Shown here: positions 60,834 through 64,000 of the stretch, piece by piece
Position numbering within the stretch: the stretch's first letter is position 1
Layout: each line of letters begins with the position of its first letter
Origin: Chloroflexi bacterium AL-N1
Lineage (GTDB): Bacteria > Chloroflexota > Chloroflexia > Chloroflexales > Roseiflexaceae
Length of the DNA stretch: 64,000 bases
Direction of reading: 5' to 3'
NCBI GenBank assembly: GCA_013122435.1
Contig: WYDT01000022.1
Coordinates: 58,643-122,642 of the forward strand
The notes under the pieces: model-generated
Seen by the model: only the letters and a program-made list of their open reading frames with translations
What the model was told of the DNA's origin: nothing
Database searches by the model: none
Made by a program: the position numbers and the translations under genes

Positions 60834-62165
60834 ATGAGGACGAAAGGGATGTCTGAGAGCCGTATCTGGGTAAGTCTGCTATGCGTCTTTCTCGGTACGA
60901 TCCTCCTGATGCCATCATCAGCCGCACTGACACGACCAGTCATTACTGTCACCGTTGATCGCAGCACCCCCACGTTTATGAGCCCGCTCAAACTTGGCGT
61001 CACCCATACCCGTCGCAGCCTCGATAACTGGATCGCCGATGAGGCCCAACTCGCCGAACCACGGGTGCTCCTTGGGGCGGCCACCCACTACCAGAACCAG
61101 CACATTATGGGGTGGGGCGCACTCAACCCCAACCCGGCCCCCGATGTCTACGAATGGGGCAGTCTCGACTCACGCATCAATCTGATTCGCTCGATGGGCG
61201 TTGAGCCGGTCATTACGCTCTGTTGTGCACCCGACTGGATGAAGGGCGGTGAGCCTTGGGAGACCGACTGGAATAAACTCGAGGTCGCACCGCTGCCCCA
61301 GTATTACGACGACTTTGCCGAACTCACCCGCGAAGTCGCCATGCGCTACCCGGATGTACGCTATTTCCAGGTCTGGAATGAGTTCAAGGGATTCTGGCAT
61401 GAGGAAAATAACAACTGGAACTATGTTGCCTACACGGAGCTTTACAATCGAGTGTATGAGGCTGTGAAATCCGCCCGTCCGGATGCCCAGGTCGGTGGGT
61501 TGTATCTCATCATTGAGGGGACGGGATCGAATAAGGGTGGCTGGGCGGCTGAAACGCCGATTCGAGAACGGCAATGGGAAGTCATTGATTACTGGCTGGA
61601 GCATAAACTCGGCGCAGATTTTATCAGCATCGACCGTGGTTTGAGCTATCGGCGCGACCAGAACAACTACACGACCGATGAGTTGCTGGCGCTGGCAGAG
61701 CAGTTTGCGCTGGTGAATGAGCAGATCCGCACCCGCACCGACCTGCCGATCTGGTGGTCCGAATACCATATGCCGCGCAGTATCGAAGGGATCGGAGTTA
61801 TCCATGCGTCGGTGCTGTACCACCTGCTGATGGGTGGGAGCGACACGATTCTGCTCTGGGGCGCTGCCGACACGGAAGGTGCCTACCCGTTCTTTAGCCG
61901 CCTCGACGGAGCAAACGCCGGACAGCCATTGGAACATTACCGAGTGTTTCGGACCTTCGGCGATCACTTTGGCGATGGCGCCCAACTCTACCAAACCACC
62001 TCTTCATCACCCTATGTGATTGCGCTGGCCTCCGACTCGGCAACCGCGCTGATCAACCAGTTGCCGCACACCGTGACCGTGCGACTCAATGGCATCCCGC
62101 TGACTCTGGACCGCTACGAGATGCTCGTAACCACACCACCCTTGGACGCAGACGTCTCGGACTGA
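60834..62165 (+). CDS. Secreted GH39-like glycosidase
   Basis: A 443-aa exported TIM-barrel glycosidase. Signal peptide RIWVSLLCVFLGTILLMPSS with cleavage near SAA. LKLGVTHTRRSLDNW starts the barrel; the acid/base is in YFQVWNEFKGFWHEENN (Glu after Asn) and the nucleophile in LPIWWSEYHMP (Glu). The C-terminal 70 residues form a small beta domain (YVIALASDSATALINQLP, HTVTVRLNGIPL). GH39-type clan A is the best fit; substrate unknown. ATG 60849 (after GAGGACGAAAGGG) is an alternative start. Confidence 0.82.
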   Translation: MRTKGMSESRIWVSLLCVFLGTILLMPSSAALTRPVITVTVDRSTPTFMSPLKLGVTHTRRSLDNWIADEAQLAEPRVLLGAATHYQNQHIMGWGALNPNPAPDVYEWGSLDSRINLIRSMGVEPVITLCCAPDWMKGGEPWETDWNKLEVAPLPQYYDDFAELTREVAMRYPDVRYFQVWNEFKGFWHEENNNWNYVAYTELYNRVYEAVKSARPDAQVGGLYLIIEGTGSNKGGWAAETPIRERQWEVIDYWLEHKLGADFISIDRGLSYRRDQNNYTTDELLALAEQFALVNEQIRTRTDLPIWWSEYHMPRSIEGIGVIHASVLYHLLMGGSDTILLWGAADTEGAYPFFSRLDGANAGQPLEHYRVFRTFGDHFGDGAQLYQTTSSSPYVIALASDSATALINQLPHTVTVRLNGIPLTLDRYEMLVTTPPLDADVSD

Positions 62166-62203
62166 GGCTACCTCGGGCTCAAGTTACCTCGGGCACATCC
62201 CAA

Positions 62204-62253
62204 CCTCGGGCTCAAGCCCGAGGCTACGAGGTGCTCTCTCGTTGATCGCACAT
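62204..62253. repeat. Hairpin repeat at WD40 3' end, copy 1
   Basis: CCTCGGGCT / AGCCCGAGG forms a perfect 9-bp stem with a CA loop, followed by GGCTACGAGGTGCTCTCTCG and TTGATCGCACAT. A 90%-similar copy is at 62606-62656. Both lie just 3' of a WD40 stop codon on the minus strand. Copy 1 is also downstream of the plus-strand glycosidase, so it can terminate both. Confidence 0.7.
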
Positions 62254-62260
62254 CCATGTC

Positions 62261-62563
62261 TTAAACTCTACCCCTGGCCGAGCCCTTCCAGGCGAAGGCC
62301 CCTTGTTCCTCTGGACACAACACCACATCATCTGGGATAGCGAACTGCTCGCGCATGGCGGCTTCCGCCTTCGGGACGATATAGCGTTTGATACACACTT
62401 CGTCGGCAATTTCTGTTAGTGGGCGTGCATCCCACAGCCGCAACGTGTCATCATCAGACCCCGACAACACCGTTGCCCCATCCGGACTATATGCCATATC
62501 CCAGACCCCCTCTGTATGCCCTTTAAAGATCCGTAGTAGCGCTCCCGTATTCACCTCCCACAA
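62261..62563 (-). pseudogene. Truncated WD40 repeat fragment
   Basis: About 100 codons from a TTG at 62563. It holds one and a half WD40 units (IFKGHTEGVWDMAYSPDGAT, SDDDTLRLWDARPLTEIADE) and then RYIVPKAEAAMREQFAIPDD and VVLCPEEQ. This tail is a close copy of the tail of the larger WD40 gene (LTEIACANRYIVLDAEAAMF ... VVLCPEE-type). The 5' end is abruptly joined to repeat sequence, so it is a 3' fragment left by duplication or deletion. It probably is not a functional gene. Confidence 0.6.
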
Positions 62564-62605
62564 AACCCACAGCTCGCCGAGCCCTTCCGGGCGACGGCGG
62601 CCCCA

Positions 62606-62656
62606 CCCTCGGGCTCAAGTCCTCGGCTACGAGATGCTCTCTCGTTGATCACACAT
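62606..62656. repeat. Hairpin repeat at WD40 3' end, copy 2
   Basis: CTCGGGCTCAAG then CCTCGGCTACGAGATGCTCT and CTCGTTGATCACACAT, similar to copy 1 but with the stem partly lost by a 3-base change. It stands about 55 bases downstream of the large WD40 stop. GAGCCCTTxxGGGC hairpins near 62278, 62577 and 62692 accompany it. Confidence 0.6.
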
Positions 62657-62711
62657 TATTGCCTCGTAACCCACACCCACCTCTTACCGAGCCCTTTAGG
62701 GCAACGACCCT

Positions 62712-64000
62712 TCATTCCTCTGGACATAACACCAGATCGTCAGGGATACCAAACTGCTCAAACATCGCAGCTTCTGCATCCAGGACAATGTAGCGGTTGG
62801 CACAGGCGATCTCTGTTAGTGTGTGCACATTCCATAATCGTAAAACATCATTTTCGGTTCCTGATAGAAGAGTTTCCCCATCCAAGCCGAATGCTACGCT
62901 TAACACCTTATCTTCGTGTTCGTCAAAGATATGAAATACCTTTCCTGTTTCTACATTCCACAACCGCATTGTATCATCCCAGGAACCGGAGAGGACATAT
63001 CGACCATCAGGACTAAACGCGACACTGGTAATAACATCCCTATGGCCTTTAAAAATCTGGACAAGTTGGCCTGTTTCTACATTCCACAACCGCATTGTAT
63101 TATCCCAGGAACCGGAGAGGACATATCGACCATCAGGACTAAACGCGACACTAGTGACCCAATGTGTGTGGCCCTCAAACACCCTCATGTTATCGCCCGC
63201 AGTCAGGTCCCACAAGCGCAGGGTACCATCATCGGCCCCAGAGAGGGCATATCGACCGTCAGGGCTAAATGTAACGCTGTTAACCCTCCCTTCATGGCCA
63301 GTGAAGATACGCAAACTTTCTCCACTGCTTGCGTCCCACAACCGCAAGGTGCCATCCCACGAACCAGAGACGATCATCCATCCATTGGGACTGAAAGCGA
63401 CACTACTGACCATGAAGTGATCAATGAAGATACGCAAACTTTCTCCACTGCTTGCGTCCCACAACCGCAAGGTGCCATCCCACGAACCAGAGACGATCAT
63501 CTGTCCATTGGAGCTAAAGGCGACACTACTGACCTCATTTTTGTGACCTGTAAAGATTTGGAATGTTTCTTTGTTAGTCAGGTCCCACAAGCGCAGGGTA
63601 CCATCACGAGACCCCGAAAGAACCATCTGCCCATCAGGACTGAAAACAACACTAGTGACGCCATTCTTATGACCCGAAAAGACTCTGACAAGTTTGTTTG
63701 CCACTACTTCCCACACCTGCATATTTGTCTCCCACATTCGCATAGTGTTGTCCTCTGACCCCGAAAGAACCATCTGCCCATCAGGACTGAAAACAACACT
63801 AGTGACACCCCCCTCATGACCAGTGAAGCTATCTAGACTTTCTCCACTGGCTACATCCCACAAGCGCAGGGTACCATCACCCGAACCAGAAAGGAGCGTC
63901 TCTCCACTGGGGCTAAAGGCGACACTAGTGACACCCCCCTCATGGCCAGTGAAGCTATCTAGACTTTCTCCACTGGCTACATCCCACAAGCGCAGGGTAC
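62712..64000 (-). CDS. WD40 repeat protein, C-terminal part only
   Basis: The frame enters from the right edge of the window (in frame as TLRLWDVASG at 64000) and ends at 62712, giving at least 429 residues. Nine complete WD40 units are visible, with the pattern GHxxxVxSVxFSPDG ... GSxDxTLRLWD: for example GHEGGVTSVVFSPDGQMVLS, GHRDVITSVAFSPDGRYVLS. After the last unit comes a non-WD40 tail (LTEIACANRYIVLDAEAAMF, EQFGIPDDLVLCPEE). Neighbouring units are nearly identical at the DNA level. The N-terminal part, perhaps a kinase, NTPase or NACHT domain, lies outside. WD40 propellers act as protein-binding scaffolds. Confidence 0.9.
   Translation of the reverse strand, partial: TLRLWDVASGESLDSFTGHEGGVTSVAFSPSGETLLSGSGDGTLRLWDVASGESLDSFTGHEGGVTSVVFSPDGQMVLSGSEDNTMRMWETNMQVWEVVANKLVRVFSGHKNGVTSVVFSPDGQMVLSGSRDGTLRLWDLTNKETFQIFTGHKNEVSSVAFSSNGQMIVSGSWDGTLRLWDASSGESLRIFIDHFMVSSVAFSPNGWMIVSGSWDGTLRLWDASSGESLRIFTGHEGRVNSVTFSPDGRYALSGADDGTLRLWDLTAGDNMRVFEGHTHWVTSVAFSPDGRYVLSGSWDNTMRLWNVETGQLVQIFKGHRDVITSVAFSPDGRYVLSGSWDDTMRLWNVETGKVFHIFDEHEDKVLSVAFGLDGETLLSGTENDVLRLWNVHTLTEIACANRYIVLDAEAAMFEQFGIPDDLVLCPEE

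Noticed and set aside
61170..61994. 274-codon frame antisense to the GH39-like gene
   Set aside because: It is a shadow of the glycosidase reading frame.
62916..63758. 280-codon plus-strand frame antisense to the WD40 gene
   Set aside because: Its repetitive protein is the complement of WD40 repeats, with no start signal of its own.

Overview
This 64 kb window looks like a chromosomal segment from a Chloroflexota bacterium, probably of the Chloroflexus/Herpetosiphon side of the phylum. G+C is near 50% by eye. That placement is an inference from several family-level signatures: secreted proteins with repeated 'PETGH ... YWxxNGGL ... FGYPITE' blocks, a giant MalT-like ATPase with a C-terminal BTAD domain, large WD40 repeat proteins, PadR-linked membrane proteins, intergenic CTTCGACAxxCTCAGG repeats and sensor kinases with an N-terminal 7TM domain. 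No rRNA, tRNA, CRISPR array, intact transposase, phage module or replication origin was recognised.

Layout. 0-11 kb: the 5' part of a GAF-PAS sensor protein, a decayed PadR/membrane-protein pair, a small membrane protein, a thioesterase, a 7TM-PAS-GAF histidine kinase, the conserved operon ATP-grasp / alpha-E / transglutaminase, and a patch of SUFU/immunity-like and DUF4288-like genes of which two carry in-frame stops. 11-23.6 kb: histidine phosphatase, ribokinase plus a GlcD-GlcE fusion, an SDR, a DtxR-type regulator overlapping an SH3/membrane protein, glycosyltransferase/methyltransferase/NUDIX genes, a secreted repeat protein and another SDR lying between two exact 29-bp palindromic repeats. 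23.6-33.1 kb: a sugar-uptake locus (LacI regulator, an (alpha/alpha)6 glycosidase, binding protein, two permeases, GH65 phosphorylase) with candidate LacI operators. 33.3-40.5 kb: acyl-CoA thioesterase, GNAT, DUF2339 membrane protein and a 1099-aa MalT/BTAD regulator. 41-51 kb: KAS III-like enzyme, acyl-CoA synthetase, two alpha/beta hydrolases and a complete HAAT (Liv-type) ABC transporter. Two inverted copies of a composite repeat bracket the enzyme and binding-protein part. 51-55.6 kb: a tandemly duplicated membrane gene (first copy frameshifted), a double universal stress protein, a methyltransferase of foreign appearance and an SDR-like pseudogene. 55.7-60 kb: Fur-family regulator, lipoprotein and an ECF Ni/Co transporter (NikL-NikM-CbiQ-CbiO). 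60-64 kb: a structured leader, a DinB-like protein, a GH39-like glycosidase, a truncated WD40 fragment and the 3' part of a large WD40 protein that runs off the window.

How the genes work together. The sugar locus and the Liv-type locus each combine an importer with cytoplasmic catabolic enzymes. The Ni/Co locus pairs an importer with its probable metal sensor. The window also holds several recently inactivated genes, some with a stop where Trp is expected, together with recurrent hairpin-forming intergenic repeats, so the region appears to be under active remodelling.
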